64,000 nt of DNA from Nonomuraea typhae (GTDB lineage: Bacteria; Actinomycetota; Actinomycetes; Streptosporangiales; Streptosporangiaceae): assembly GCF_009760925.1 (NCBI RefSeq), contig NZ_VRLV01000007.1, forward strand, positions 434,001-498,000, given 5' to 3'. Below, in pieces: positions 35,072-44,444 of the stretch (its first letter is position 1; each line of letters begins with the position of its first letter). Under the pieces are notes generated by a model. It was given only the letters and a program-made list of their open reading frames with translations. It searched no databases and was not told the DNA's origin. Position numbers and translations under genes: made by a program.

Positions 35072-35848
35072 TCAGGCGGGAGCCTTGGAATCCAGGCCAC
35101 GGACCAGGCGGCCCACCTCCGCGCGGAGATGGACGAAGTCCGGGTGCTCGCGGGTCGTGATCTGGTCGCGAGGGGACGGCAGGTCCACGGTCAGGTCGCC
35201 GACCACGTTGGCCGGGGCCTTGGACAGGACCACGACGCGGTCGCCCACGTACACGCTCTCGTCGATGTCATGCGTGATCAGCACGATCGTCATCTGGTGA
35301 TGCCCCCGCACCTGCAGGACCAGGTCTTCGAGGTCCTCGCGGGTCTGGGCGTCGACGGAGCCGAAGGGCTCGTCCATGAGCATGAGGGTGGGCCTGTAGG
35401 CCAGCGCGCGGGCGATGGCCACGCGTTGCTGCATGCCGCCGGAGAGCTGGAAGGGGTACTTCTTGCCGGCGTCGGCCAGGCCCACGGATTCCAGGGCTTC
35501 GCCGGCGGCGGCCTTGCGCTCGGTCTTGTTCATGCCCTTGCGCCGGAGCGGCAGGGCGACGTTCTCGGCCACGGACATCCACGGGAACAACGAGCGGCTG
35601 TAGTCCTGGAAGACCACGGCGAGGTTGTCGGGGGTGTGCGTGACCACCTGGCCGTCGACCTTGATCTCCCCGCCGGTGGGGGTGATGAGGCCGGCGATGC
35701 TGCGCAGCAGCGTGGACTTGCCGGCGCCGGAGGGGCCGACGACGCACAGCAGTTCGCCGTCGGCGACCGTCAGGGAGAGACCTTCGATGGCGTGGTGGGC
35801 GGTGGGCCCGCTGCCGTAGGTGTGGCTGAGGTTGGCTATCTCGAGCAA
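35072..35848 (-). CDS. ABC transporter ATPase of SsuB/TauB type (only ATPase of the island)
   Basis: About 258 aa. Walker A GPSGAGKS, Q-loop VFQDYSRSLFPW, signature LSGGMQQR, Walker B LMLMDEP, THDIDE and DRVVVLSKAP: the nitrate/sulfonate/taurine importer class. TTG at 35848 is chosen because AAGGA lies 8 nt upstream and the domain begins there; upstream frame to 35935 is open but unsupported. It diverges from the cassette A operon. Three permease pairs lie within 35-51.5 kb and no other ATPase gene does, so it may energise cassettes A, B and C. That sharing is inference. Confidence 0.9.
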   Translation of the reverse strand: MLEIANLSHTYGSGPTAHHAIEGLSLTVADGELLCVVGPSGAGKSTLLRSIAGLITPTGGEIKVDGQVVTHTPDNLAVVFQDYSRSLFPWMSVAENVALPLRRKGMNKTERKAAAGEALESVGLADAGKKYPFQLSGGMQQRVAIARALAYRPTLMLMDEPFGSVDAQTREDLEDLVLQVRGHHQMTIVLITHDIDESVYVGDRVVVLSKAPANVVGDLTVDLPSPRDQITTREHPDFVHLRAEVGRLVRGLDSKAPA

Positions 35849-36058
35849 GGCTGTATTCCTTGGGGGGCGCGAGTGACACTCCGACTCTATCGGAGGCCCG
35901 AATTGTGAGGCCATAGCGGATTTGGGAGTGATCACCGTGACTTTGTGCCGTTAAGTCCGAATTGGAGATTTCACTCAGCGAAAGTGCGGGCGGAAAAAAC
36001 CACGAGTCATGAAATATGGTCACTTGCGGTAGAGCCTCCCCACCCACCGGAGCGCACC
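35849..36058. other. Divergent promoter region, ATPase / cassette A
   Basis: 210 nt, AT-rich, no gene. It holds GTGATCAC (a short palindrome near 35927), an AGTCCGAATT variant (35954-35963) of the TGTCCGRAWA element, and the ribosome site of the binding protein (GGAG, 36049-36052). Confidence 0.5.
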
Positions 36059-37003
36059 ATGAGACGTACGATCTCCGTCCTCGCCGTGGTAGCCACGCTG
36101 GCCCTCGGCGGCTGTGGCCCCAGCAGCGAACCGGTGAGCCCCGGCGGGCTGGAGAAACCCGTCATCAAGGTCGGCGCGCTGCCCATCCCCGACGCCGCGG
36201 CCCTCTACATCGCCCAGGCCAAGGGCCTGTTCAAGGCGGAGGGCCTGACCGTCGAGCCCGTCACCATCCAGGGCGGCGCCGCCGCCTTACCCCAGGTCAA
36301 GAGCGGCGCCCTCGACATCTCCCACACCAACTACGTCTCCACGTTCCTGGCCGCCAGCAGGGGAGAGAAGATCAAGGTCGTCGGCGACCTGTACGGCGCG
36401 GCCCCCGGCACCTTCAACCTCATGGTCACCAAGGACTCCCCGCTCAAGTCCGCCGCCGACCTCCGGGGCAAGACCATCCTGGTCAACGGCCTCAACAGCG
36501 TCGGCGCCCTGGCCATCGCGGCCACGCTCAAGGGCGTGGGCGTGAACGCCACCGAGGTGAAGTTCGTGGAGAAGCCCTTCCCCGACATGGCCAACGCGCT
36601 GGCCGCCGGGCAGGCCGACGCCGGGTGGCTGACCGAGCCGTTCATCACCACCACCCAGCCCGGCCTGCGGGTGCTGGCCGACACCATGACCGGGCCGACC
36701 GCCAGCCTGCCGATCGCCGCCTGGATGACCACCGACGAGTGGGTCAAGGAGAACCCCAGGACGCTCGCCGCCTTCCAGCGGGCCATCGGCAAGGCGCAGC
36801 AGATGGCCGCCGGTGACCGCAAGGAGGTCGAGGCGGTCGTCCCGACGTACTCGAAGATCGACAAGGCCGCGGTGTCGAAGATCACGCTGGGGACGTTCCC
36901 GACCAGCCTCGACGCGGCCAGGGTGCAGCGGGTGGCCGACCTGATGCTGGAGTTCGGCTACCTCAAGCAGCCGCTGGACGTGAAGACGCTGCTCACCGGA
37001 TGA
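36059..37003 (+). CDS. SsuA/NMT1-like binding lipoprotein, cassette A
   Basis: 314 aa substrate-binding protein. Signal with lipobox (ALGGC), Ser/Pro linker, then LEKPVIKVGALPIPDAAALY and QAKGLFKAEGL. The shared motifs DAGWLTEPF, MTGPTASLPI and RVQRVADLMLEFGYL recur in the cassette B and C proteins, so the four are paralogues. Family members bind sulfonates, nitrate, thiamine precursors or aromatics; the ligand is unknown here. ATG 36059 with GGAG upstream; its stop overlaps permease A1. Confidence 0.88.
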   Translation: MRRTISVLAVVATLALGGCGPSSEPVSPGGLEKPVIKVGALPIPDAAALYIAQAKGLFKAEGLTVEPVTIQGGAAALPQVKSGALDISHTNYVSTFLAASRGEKIKVVGDLYGAAPGTFNLMVTKDSPLKSAADLRGKTILVNGLNSVGALAIAATLKGVGVNATEVKFVEKPFPDMANALAAGQADAGWLTEPFITTTQPGLRVLADTMTGPTASLPIAAWMTTDEWVKENPRTLAAFQRAIGKAQQMAAGDRKEVEAVVPTYSKIDKAAVSKITLGTFPTSLDAARVQRVADLMLEFGYLKQPLDVKTLLTG

Positions 37004-37761
37004 CCACCACGCCTCTCATCCGGGGCGCCGCCGGTGTCGCGGCGTTCCTGGCGGCGGTCGAGCTGGCCGTCCGGTTCGCGCTGGCCGAGGGCGTGGTCTT
37101 CCCGCCGCCTTCGACGGTGCTGCGCGAGGCGGCGTTCCTGCTGGCCGACCCCGAGTTCCTGGCCGGGGTGGCCGCCACGCTGCTCAACTGGGCACTGGGC
37201 CTGCTGGTCGCCGTGGCCGTGGCGGTGCCCGCGGGCGTGGCGCTCGGCACGCTGCCCGCCGCCGAGCGGGCCACCCGCCCGCTGCTGGAGTTCATGCGGC
37301 CGATCCCGTCCGTCGCGATCATCCCGCTGGCGATCCTGCTCATCCCCGTGGACACCGTGATGAAGGCCGCGGTCATCGTCTACGCCTCCGTCTGGCCGGT
37401 CCTCATCAACACGGTGTACGGCATGCGCGAGGTGGACCCGCTGGCCAAGGACTCCCTGCGCAGCTTCGGCTTCGGCCGCCTGGCGGTGCTGTGGCGGGTC
37501 AGCCTGCCCAGCGCCGCCCCGTTCGTGGCCACCGGGGTGCGGATCGCCGCCGGCGTGGCCCTCATCCTCGCGGTCAGCGCCGAGCTGCTGGCGGGCGGCA
37601 GCGCGGGCATCGGCGTCTACGTCATCAAGGCCGGCAGCGGAAACCGGACCGACCTCATGCTGGCCGCCACGCTCTGGGCGGGCGCCGCCGGGCTGCTGGC
37701 CAACACGCTGCTGCAGGCCGCGGAGCGCAGGCTCTTCCACTGGCACGAGGCCAGGACGTGA
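37000..37761 (+). CDS. ABC permease A1
   Basis: 253 aa BPD-type permease with about six membrane helices. FPPPSTVLREA at the N-terminus, FMRPIPSVAIIPLAIL, and the EAA loop LRSFGFGRLAVLWRVSLPSA. It overlaps the binding-protein stop and the A2 start by four bases. Single SsuC-type permeases usually homodimerise; the paired, non-identical A2 suggests a heterodimer. Confidence 0.9.
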   Translation: MTTTPLIRGAAGVAAFLAAVELAVRFALAEGVVFPPPSTVLREAAFLLADPEFLAGVAATLLNWALGLLVAVAVAVPAGVALGTLPAAERATRPLLEFMRPIPSVAIIPLAILLIPVDTVMKAAVIVYASVWPVLINTVYGMREVDPLAKDSLRSFGFGRLAVLWRVSLPSAAPFVATGVRIAAGVALILAVSAELLAGGSAGIGVYVIKAGSGNRTDLMLAATLWAGAAGLLANTLLQAAERRLFHWHEART

Positions 37762-38513
37762 ACCGGTTCTGGTTCGTCCCGCTGGTGGTGGCGGTGTGGG
37801 AGGCGCTCACCAGGCTCCAGGACGACCTCGACTTCCCGCCGCCCAGCACGATCGTCGCCCGCATGCACGAGCTGTGGTTCTCCGGCCCGGCCGCCCGGCT
37901 GTTCCTGACGGACGCCGCGATGGCGAACCTGCTGCCGAGCCTGACCCGCATGTTCACCGGCTGGACGCTGGCCGCGGCGGCGGGCGTGCTGGCCGGGATC
38001 CTGATCGGCCGCTCCAGGACCGCCCTGGAGTACGTCGCGCCGCTGATCCAGTTCGGCCGCTCGGTGCCGCCGCCCCTGCTGCTGCCGTTCTTCTTCGTCC
38101 TGCTCCAGGGCAGCCTGGCCACGCAACTGGCCGGGATCGTCTTCGGCGTCGTCTGGCCGGTGCTGCTCAACTCCATCGACGGCGCCCGCTCGGTCGAGGT
38201 GCTGCAGATCGAGACGGCCAGGGTGTTCGGGCTCTCCCGGGCCGAGCAGATCGTGCGCGTGATCCTGCCGGCCGCCGCGCCCAAGGTCCTGGCCGGGCTC
38301 CGGCTGAGCCTGTCGCTGGCGCTGATCATGATGGTCATCTCGGAGCTGTTCGCCGGCACCGACGGCATCGGGTACCAGCTGCTCCAGGCGCAGCGGAGCT
38401 TCGACACCCCGGCGGTGTGGGCGGCCATCGCGTTGCTCGGTCTGCTCGGTTACCTGGTGAACTCCCTGTTCGTGCTGGTCGAGCGGCGCCTGCTGGGCTG
38501 GCAGCGCGCCTGA
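37758..38513 (+). CDS. ABC permease A2
   Basis: 251 aa. GTG at 37758 overlaps A1. It contains FPPPSTIVARMHELWFSG, FGRSVPPPLLLPFFFVLL, the loop VFGLSRAEQIVRVILPAAAP and SLALIMMVISELFAG. Closest relatives in the window are B2 and C2. It faces the PPOX gene tail to tail with only 8 nt between them and no visible terminator. Confidence 0.9.
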   Translation: MNRFWFVPLVVAVWEALTRLQDDLDFPPPSTIVARMHELWFSGPAARLFLTDAAMANLLPSLTRMFTGWTLAAAAGVLAGILIGRSRTALEYVAPLIQFGRSVPPPLLLPFFFVLLQGSLATQLAGIVFGVVWPVLLNSIDGARSVEVLQIETARVFGLSRAEQIVRVILPAAAPKVLAGLRLSLSLALIMMVISELFAGTDGIGYQLLQAQRSFDTPAVWAAIALLGLLGYLVNSLFVLVERRLLGWQRA

Positions 38514-38521
38514 GGAGACGA

Positions 38522-38929
38522 CTAGAAGGGGCGCCGGATCGCGGGCGCGTAGCCCGCGGATTCGATGCCCCACGAGGAGACCGAGGACGGCGTCAGCTCC
38601 AGCCATTTCGGCCCGCCGCCGCGCACCACGTGCTCGCCGCCGGTGTCGTGGAACTGCGCGGTGCCGCGGATGAGCAGCCCGCGCGGGGTGCCCTCCTCGG
38701 TGTAGTCGTCGACCACGATCGCCAGGTGCGGATTCTCCGTGGCGTTGTCCTTGTAGACGCGCCGCTGCCCGCGCCCGGGCAGGTCGCGGGCGCCGATCTC
38801 CAGGGACGTCGCCTTCTCCGACAGCCGGAACCGCACCGGCACCACGTGCGGAAGCCCGTCGGCGCCGGCGCTGGCCAGCCGGCCGAGCGTGTGGTCGCGC
38901 AGGTAGGCGAGCTCGCGGTCAGTGAACAC
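38522..38929 (-). CDS. PPOX-class flavin/F420-dependent oxidoreductase
   Basis: 135 aa split-barrel protein (pyridoxamine 5'-phosphate oxidase-like). It starts FTDRELAYLRDHTLGRLA, with LPHVVPVRF and a C-terminal GIESAGYAPAIR. Actinobacterial proteins of this length often use F420 or FMN. Last gene of the cassette B operon, with its start 11 nt inside the amidohydrolase gene, so it may reduce or oxidise a ring compound handled by that enzyme. Substrate unknown. Confidence 0.85.
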   Translation of the reverse strand: MFTDRELAYLRDHTLGRLASAGADGLPHVVPVRFRLSEKATSLEIGARDLPGRGQRRVYKDNATENPHLAIVVDDYTEEGTPRGLLIRGTAQFHDTGGEHVVRGGGPKWLELTPSSVSSWGIESAGYAPAIRRPF

Positions 38930-40373
38930 CGGGCCTCGCGATGTAGGAGCCGATCGGACGGCCGGCGAGCTTGCCGGCGTCCAGGACGTGGTGGCCGCGC
39001 ACGAAGGTGTCGGTGACCCGGGCGGTCAGCTCGAACCCCTCGAACGGGGTGTACTCCTGTGCGGACTCCGACTCGGCCGCGCGCACCGTCCAGGTCCGGT
39101 CCGGGTCCACGAGCGCGATGTCGGCGTCGTACCCGGGCGCGATCATGCCCTTGGACCGCAGGCCGTACCTGCGCGCGGGGTTCCACGCGGTGAGCGCGGC
39201 GATCCTCCCGTACGGCAGGCCGCGCCGGCGCCCTTCGGAGACGAGCCCGGGCAGCAGGTATTCGGCGCCGCCGAAGCCCGCCTTGGCCACGAACACGTCG
39301 TCCCGGGGCTCGCCGAACTTCAGCTCCTCGCGGCAGCAGGCGTGGTCGCTGACCACCCAGTCCACGGTGCCGTCGAGCACGTACTCCCACAGCGCCTCGA
39401 CGTCCTCCTGCGGCCGGATGGGCGGGTTGACCTTGGCGCCCAGGCCGCTGGCGGTCTCCACCGAGGCCAGCAGGTGCCCGATGGTGACCTCGCGGCGGAA
39501 GTCGATGTGCGGGAAGGCGGCGGCCATGCGCACGGCGGCGTCCAGCGCCTTGCGAGAGGACAGGTGGAGCAGGTTGATGTTGGCCAGGCCGGTCTCGTGG
39601 GCCAGGTAGGAGGCGATGAAGACGGCCAGGCCCTCGGAGTGCGGCGGCCGGGAGGCGCTGTAGGCGGCCAGGCCGCTGAGCTCGCCGGAGTCCTCGACCA
39701 GCTTGGTGTAGGCGGTCATGATCTCCGCGGTCTCGCAGTGCAGCGACAGCGAGATCTCGTCGGCCAGGTCGGGGAAGCGCTCGCGGGCCGCCTGGACGCC
39801 GCGCATGACGAACTCGAAGTGGGCGTAGTCGTAGCGTTCGCCGTCGGGGAGCATGAGGAAACGGCTCTGGTCGTTGGAGCGCCCGTGCAGGCCGTGCCCG
39901 CCGTAGAACATGAAGATCTTGAAGCTGGCCACGCCGTACTTCTCGATCAGCTCGGGCAGTTCCGCGATGTGCGCGCTCGACATGGGCGCCAGGTGGAAGC
40001 CGTAGTCCACGTAGGCCCGGCCGTCGGCCTGGGCCAGCACCTCGGGGTAGAAGTCGGAGTAGGGCCCGCCCTTGTTGAGGTAGTACTGCCCGGTCCGCAT
40101 GTAGGTGAGGGCGGTGGTGACGCCGCCCTGGGCGGCGGCCCGGCTCTCGGTCGCGGCGTCGTCGGGCAGCGGGTTGTAGATGCCCCAGTGCTGGTGGGCG
40201 TCGACGACACCGGGGAAGGCCAGCTTGCCCTGGCCGTCGATGACGTCGGCGCCGGGTGGCAGGCCGGGGGCCACCTCGGTGATCTGGCCGTGCCGGACGG
40301 CGATGTCCGCGGCGACGGGCTCGTCACGCTCGGGGGTGACGACCCGCACGTTCTTGATCAGAAGGTCTGTCAT
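38919..40373 (-). CDS. Cyclic amidohydrolase (dihydroorotase/hydantoinase/allantoinase superfamily)
   Basis: 484 aa, cytosolic. The binuclear metal site is complete: H60 and H62 (DAHQHWG), a Lys in position to be carboxylated (K152, FKIFMFYGG), H212 (SLHCE), H270 (LLHLSS) and D343 (VVSDHACC). Such enzymes open cyclic amides (hydantoins, dihydropyrimidines, allantoin, dihydroorotate). It is not a pyrB-pyrC-type pyrimidine biosynthesis gene by context: the ATG overlaps the stop of permease B2, so uptake and hydrolysis are co-expressed. The specific ring is undetermined. Confidence 0.88.
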   Translation of the reverse strand: MTDLLIKNVRVVTPERDEPVAADIAVRHGQITEVAPGLPPGADVIDGQGKLAFPGVVDAHQHWGIYNPLPDDAATESRAAAQGGVTTALTYMRTGQYYLNKGGPYSDFYPEVLAQADGRAYVDYGFHLAPMSSAHIAELPELIEKYGVASFKIFMFYGGHGLHGRSNDQSRFLMLPDGERYDYAHFEFVMRGVQAARERFPDLADEISLSLHCETAEIMTAYTKLVEDSGELSGLAAYSASRPPHSEGLAVFIASYLAHETGLANINLLHLSSRKALDAAVRMAAAFPHIDFRREVTIGHLLASVETASGLGAKVNPPIRPQEDVEALWEYVLDGTVDWVVSDHACCREELKFGEPRDDVFVAKAGFGGAEYLLPGLVSEGRRRGLPYGRIAALTAWNPARRYGLRSKGMIAPGYDADIALVDPDRTWTVRAAESESAQEYTPFEGFELTARVTDTFVRGHHVLDAGKLAGRPIGSYIARPGVH

Positions 40374-41125
40374 GGACGCCTCCGATGGTGGTGCCAGGCG
40401 AGGATGCGGCGCTCGCCCATGAGGAACAGGGAGTTGAGAAGGAAGCCCAGGACGCCCAGGAGCACGACGCCGGCCCACAGGGCGGCCATGTCGGCGTTGC
40501 TGGTGGCGAGGCTGAGCAGATAGCCGATGCCCTCCGTGCTGCCCTTGAGCTCGGAGACGACCATGAGGATGAGCGCCAGCGAGACGCTCAGCCGCAGCCC
40601 GGCGAAGATCTTCGGGGCGGCCGCGGGCAGGATCACGCGCAGGAGCCGCAGGTGGACGGGGAGGCCGAACACGGCCGCGGTCTCCAGTTGCAGGGGTTCG
40701 ACGTGCCGGGCGCCGTCGATGGAGTTGAGCAGGATCGGCCAGATGATGCCGAAGACGATGGTGGCGACCTGGACCTCGGTGCCCATGCTGAACAGGACGA
40801 GGAAGACGGGCAGCATGACCGGCGGCGGCACCGCCCGGCCGAACTCCACCAACGGGTCGATGTAGTCGGCCAGCCACAGCGTGCGCCCGATCGCCACGCC
40901 CAGCAGGACACCGACCAGCACGGCCACGGCCCAGGAGCCGACCACTCTGGCCAGGCTCGGCCAGACGTGCCCGATCGCCTCCTCGGCGATGAACATCTCG
41001 TACAGGCGCGTCAGGATGCGTGAGGGGGAGGGGACGTAGGGGCTGGCGATCGCCAGCGTGGCCAGCTCCCAGCCGACCAAGACGACGGGGATCAGCCAGA
41101 GCCGCTTGACCAGGATCTTGATCAT
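40370..41125 (-). CDS. ABC permease B2
   Basis: 251 aa permease. VPSPSRILTRLYEMFIAEEA, FGRAVPPPVMLPVFLVLF, loop VFGLPVHLRLLRVILPAAAP and SLALILMVVSEL. The C-terminus WHHHRRRP is basic. It overlaps B1 (ATGA) and the amidohydrolase (ATGA). Cassette B contains no ATPase gene. Confidence 0.9.
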   Translation of the reverse strand: MIKILVKRLWLIPVVLVGWELATLAIASPYVPSPSRILTRLYEMFIAEEAIGHVWPSLARVVGSWAVAVLVGVLLGVAIGRTLWLADYIDPLVEFGRAVPPPVMLPVFLVLFSMGTEVQVATIVFGIIWPILLNSIDGARHVEPLQLETAAVFGLPVHLRLLRVILPAAAPKIFAGLRLSVSLALILMVVSELKGSTEGIGYLLSLATSNADMAALWAGVVLLGVLGFLLNSLFLMGERRILAWHHHRRRP

Positions 41126-41931
41126 GTGGCTCGCCACCTGAACAGCCGCCGCTCGGCGCGCAGCAGCACCGCGTTGACCACGAGCCCGACCAGGCCGGCC
41201 CAGATCAGCGTGGCGATCACGTCGAGCATGGCCGACGCGCCGATGCCGGTGCTGGCCTCGATGAGGAACCTGCCGATGCCGGAGGCGCCCCCGACGAAGT
41301 ACTCGACGCTGATCGCGAGGATGAGCGTGATGGAGGCGGCCAGCCGTACCCCGGTGAAGATGAACGGCGCCGCGCTCGGCAGCGCCACCCGCCACACCAC
41401 GGCGCTCGCGCCGAAGCCGAACGAGCGCAGGGTCTCGGTGGCGACCGGGTCGACGTCCCGCACGCCGTACAGCGTGTTGATGAGGATCGGCCACGAGGCC
41501 GCGTAGACGATCAGCGCGATCTTGGCGTTGATCTCCGGGGTGAAGAAGAACAAGGCCAGCGGGATCAGCGCGACGGACGGGATGGGCCGCAGGAACTCCA
41601 CGATGGCGCGCGTGCTCTCCTCCACCGCGGGCACCGTCCCGAGCAGCAGCCCGATCGGTACGGCCAGCAGCACCGCGAGCAGGAGCCCGATGATCGCGGC
41701 GACCAGCGTGGCGGCCAGATCGCCCAGGAAGATCGGATCGATGGCCATGGTGGCGAACCTGATCAAGGAGTCGGAGGCGTTCGGCATCCAGTCGACCAGC
41801 CCGGCGCGGCCGACGGCTTCCCACAGAAGCAGAAAAGCCGCCACGCCGACGACGTGGCGGACGAGCTTTGCCAGGGGGACGCGGGCGAGCGGGTCGCGCT
41901 CGCGCCGCGTTCCGTTGTCCGCTGTCGTCAT
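41122..41931 (-). CDS. ABC permease B1
   Basis: 269 aa permease with a charged ~30-residue N-terminus, then helices; FLRPIPSVALIPLALFFF and the loop LRSFGFGASAVVWRVALPSA match A1 and C1. Its ATG lies at the stop of the binding-protein gene (overlap of four bases), and its stop overlaps B2. Confidence 0.9.
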   Translation of the reverse strand: MTTADNGTRRERDPLARVPLAKLVRHVVGVAAFLLLWEAVGRAGLVDWMPNASDSLIRFATMAIDPIFLGDLAATLVAAIIGLLLAVLLAVPIGLLLGTVPAVEESTRAIVEFLRPIPSVALIPLALFFFTPEINAKIALIVYAASWPILINTLYGVRDVDPVATETLRSFGFGASAVVWRVALPSAAPFIFTGVRLAASITLILAISVEYFVGGASGIGRFLIEASTGIGASAMLDVIATLIWAGLVGLVVNAVLLRAERRLFRWRAT

Positions 41932-42923
41932 CCTTGAGGGTTGACGATCATCGAGCTCACGTCCATCTTCGCCTTCAGGAAGCCGTATTCGGCCATCAGG
42001 TCGGCGACGCGCTGGATGCGCTGGGCGTTCAGCGTGGTCGGGTAGTTGCCGAGGTTGATTGTCGCGGCGGTCTCCGCGGGGATCTTGGTGAACGTGGGCA
42101 GGATCTTGGTGACCGCGTCACGGTCGGTGGCGGCGATGTTCTGCGCCTTGGCCATCGCGCGCTGGAAGGCGGCGAGGGTCTTCGGGTTGGCGGCGATCCA
42201 CTTCTCGGTGGCCGCCCAGCCCGTGATGGGCAGGCTCTCGGTGGGCCCGGACATCGTGTCGATCAGCATGGTGGCGCCGAGTTCGCTCTCGGCCTGGCTG
42301 ACGTACGGGTCGGTCATCCACACGGCGTCGACGTCGCCCTTGTCCAGCGACGACAGCCAGTTGGTGGTCGGGATTTCGACGTAGGTGACGTCCTTGGCGG
42401 GGTCCACACCGTTGATCTTCAAGTGGGGGTTCATGGTGAGGACGCCGAGTCCCTTGAGGGAGTTGACGCCGATCTTCTTGCCCTTGAGATCGATGATTTT
42501 CTTGACCGGTGAATTCTTGGCGACCATCACGCCGAACGCCCCGGTGGCGCCTTGATAGGAGTCGGCGATGTACTTGAACTTCTCCTGGCCGCCTTCCTGA
42601 ATGGTCAGGATCGTGGCGTAGCTGCCGAGCACGACGTCCATCTGCCCGTTGCTGAGCTTGGGCAACACCATCTGGGGTGCCTGGATGGGCTCCTGCTTGA
42701 CGTCCAGGCCCTCCTCCTTGAAGAAGCCGCGCTCCATGGCGATGAACAGCGGCGCCGAGTCCGCACCCGGGTACTGCCCGATCAGGAGGCTGGTCTTCTC
42801 AAGGCCCGAGGCGTTGGTGGAACCCCCCGGTTTCTGGCTCGACCCGGCGTTCGAACACCCTGTAATGACCAGGGTTGTCGCCAGGCCGATCAAGGCTATA
42901 CGCCCTAGAGCACGTAACTGCAT
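41928..42923 (-). CDS. SsuA/NMT1-like binding lipoprotein, cassette B
   Basis: 331 aa. Lipobox LVITGC, Ser/Gly linker, then LEKTSLLIGQYPGADSAPLF and ERGFFKEEGLDVKQEPIQAP. MTDPY replaces the EPF seen in the other three binding proteins, a hint of a different ligand or partner. ATG 42923 follows AAAGGAG at 7 nt. Codons near 42440-42560 are A/T-richer than average. First gene of binding protein-B1-B2-amidohydrolase-PPOX. Confidence 0.88.
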   Translation of the reverse strand: MQLRALGRIALIGLATTLVITGCSNAGSSQKPGGSTNASGLEKTSLLIGQYPGADSAPLFIAMERGFFKEEGLDVKQEPIQAPQMVLPKLSNGQMDVVLGSYATILTIQEGGQEKFKYIADSYQGATGAFGVMVAKNSPVKKIIDLKGKKIGVNSLKGLGVLTMNPHLKINGVDPAKDVTYVEIPTTNWLSSLDKGDVDAVWMTDPYVSQAESELGATMLIDTMSGPTESLPITGWAATEKWIAANPKTLAAFQRAMAKAQNIAATDRDAVTKILPTFTKIPAETAATINLGNYPTTLNAQRIQRVADLMAEYGFLKAKMDVSSMIVNPQG

Positions 42924-43165
42924 CCCGTGTCTCCTTTTGTACCGGGGGGTGTGAGCGACGATGACACGCACTGTAACGCACGAGGAGCGATTTAAAGGAG
43001 ATATAGTGGATATGTCAGTTTTAGCCTTTTGTCTGCCGGATTTAAATTGGCCCGCGTGGTTTGTCCGGATATATGGCGATTTGTGGGTGTATGTCGTGTG
43101 GATAGCGAGGTGGCTTTCCGGATAAGGTCGGGGTGCTATCACTACGTGACGGTGTAAGGGGTGTC
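42924..43165. other. Divergent promoter region, cassette B / DUF574 methyltransferase
   Basis: 242 nt, the most AT-rich part of the window. Contains TGTCCGGATA (43062-43071) and TTTCCGGATA (43115-43124). The 43133 GTG could extend the methyltransferase frame but lacks a ribosome site. No gene seen. Confidence 0.5.
43062..43071 (+). promoter_or_regulatory. TGTCCGRAWA element (cassette B upstream)
   Basis: TGTCCGGATA, 139 nt before the cassette B ATG and 95 nt before the methyltransferase GTG; a related TTTCCGGATA follows at 43115. Confidence 0.35.
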
Positions 43166-43963
43166 GTGGCAGACGTCGATGGTGAGGCTCCCTACGGATT
43201 GAATCTGTCGGAGGCCAGCCCTGCTCGTGTGTACGACTACCTGCTCGGGGGCAAGGACAACTTCGCTGTCGACCGGGCAGAGGGAGAGCGCATCCGCGCC
43301 CTCATGCCAGGAGTCGAGATCGGAGTCCGCGCGCAGCGCGCGGTGCTGGGCAGGGTTGTCAGGTTCTTGGTCGGAGAAGTCGGGCTCCGGCAACTCATCG
43401 ATATCGGCACGGGGTTACCGACAGCCGAAAACGTCCACCAGGTCGCCCACTCTGTTGACCCAGAGGTGCGTGTGGCCTATGTGGACAACGACCCGCATGT
43501 CCTGGTGCACGCGCGAGCGCTTCTGGCCAGAAACGTCAACACGCTCGCCGTCCGCGCCGACCTGCGCGAGCCCGCGGTCCTGCTGGCCGATCGGGAGCTG
43601 AGCGCGCACGTCGACCTCAAGCGACCGGTCGGCCTGATCCTCTGCGGGATCCTCCACCACATTCAGGACGAGGACGATCCCTGGCACATCACGAAGCAAC
43701 TGGTGGCCGCCCTTCCCTCGGGCAGCTACGTCTTCATCCACCACCTCCTCAATCTGGGCGACGAGCAGAGCCGCAACCTGCTGGAGGCACGGACCACCCG
43801 CTACCGGACCAAGGACGAGATCGCCCGCTTCTTCGTGGGGCTGGAAATGGTCGAGCCAGGACTGGTAGGGGTGCCCGACTGGCGCCCGGATCCCGAGCAG
43901 CACTTCCAGGACGACCACCCCGTCCTGCGACTCGCGGTCGCCGGTGTCGGCCGCAAACCCTGA
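43166..43963 (+). CDS. SAM-dependent methyltransferase, DUF574 (PF04672) family
   Basis: 265 aa. ASPARVYDYLLGGKDNFAVD and LIDIGTGLPTAENVHQVAH are diagnostic of this actinobacterial family; VRVAYVDNDPHVLVHARALL continues the Rossmann fold. GTG 43166 follows AAGGG at 5 nt; GTG 43133 is the alternative. Substrates are not established for the family. It ends 25 nt before the DUF3598 gene, which is probably co-transcribed. Confidence 0.88.
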   Translation: MADVDGEAPYGLNLSEASPARVYDYLLGGKDNFAVDRAEGERIRALMPGVEIGVRAQRAVLGRVVRFLVGEVGLRQLIDIGTGLPTAENVHQVAHSVDPEVRVAYVDNDPHVLVHARALLARNVNTLAVRADLREPAVLLADRELSAHVDLKRPVGLILCGILHHIQDEDDPWHITKQLVAALPSGSYVFIHHLLNLGDEQSRNLLEARTTRYRTKDEIARFFVGLEMVEPGLVGVPDWRPDPEQHFQDDHPVLRLAVAGVGRKP

Positions 43964-43988
43964 ACCCATCCGCAAGAGGTGTTTCCCC

Positions 43989-44432
43989 ATGGGGCTTCGT
44001 GAAGACATGCCGCTGCTCGCCCGCCACGAGGGCGAGTGGGAAGGCACATATACGCATCTGGACGCGGACGGCAACCTGCTCGACCGCCACCGTTCGCACC
44101 TGACCTGCACGATCGTGGACGACACGACCTACCACCAGGTCAACCGCTACACCTGGGACGACGGCCGGACCGAGGAGATCCAGTTCCCCGGCGCCTACCT
44201 GGGCGGCGGGCGCTGCGGCTTCGACACCGAGCGCATCAAAGGCGAGTTCTGGGAGCTGGACGAGTCCACGATCTACCTGAGCTGGGTCTACAAGGCCGCC
44301 GGCGCGGACCTCAGGTTGTTCGAGCTGATCGTGCTGAGCGAGGACGGCAAGAGCAAGAGCCGGGTGTGGCAGTGGATCAAGGGCGGTGTCTGCGTCAAGC
44401 GCACGCTGATCGACGAGCGCCGCGTCGCCTGA
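43989..44432 (+). CDS. DUF3598 family protein
   Basis: 147 aa. LLARHEGEWEGTYTHLDADG, YHQVNRYTWDDGRTEEIQF and WQWIKGGVCVKRTLIDE fit DUF3598, a lipocalin-like beta-barrel family of unknown function often seen in cyanobacteria and actinobacteria. ATG 43989 follows AAGAGG. A hairpin 12 nt after the stop ends the unit. Confidence 0.75.
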   Translation: MGLREDMPLLARHEGEWEGTYTHLDADGNLLDRHRSHLTCTIVDDTTYHQVNRYTWDDGRTEEIQFPGAYLGGGRCGFDTERIKGEFWELDESTIYLSWVYKAAGADLRLFELIVLSEDGKSKSRVWQWIKGGVCVKRTLIDERRVA

Positions 44433-44444
44433 GCCGCCTCCGGC

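Noticed and set aside
38919..40373. Biosynthetic dihydroorotase (PyrC)
   Set aside because: The metal site fits, but there is no pyr operon and the gene is coupled to an importer; the broader cyclic amidohydrolase call is safer.
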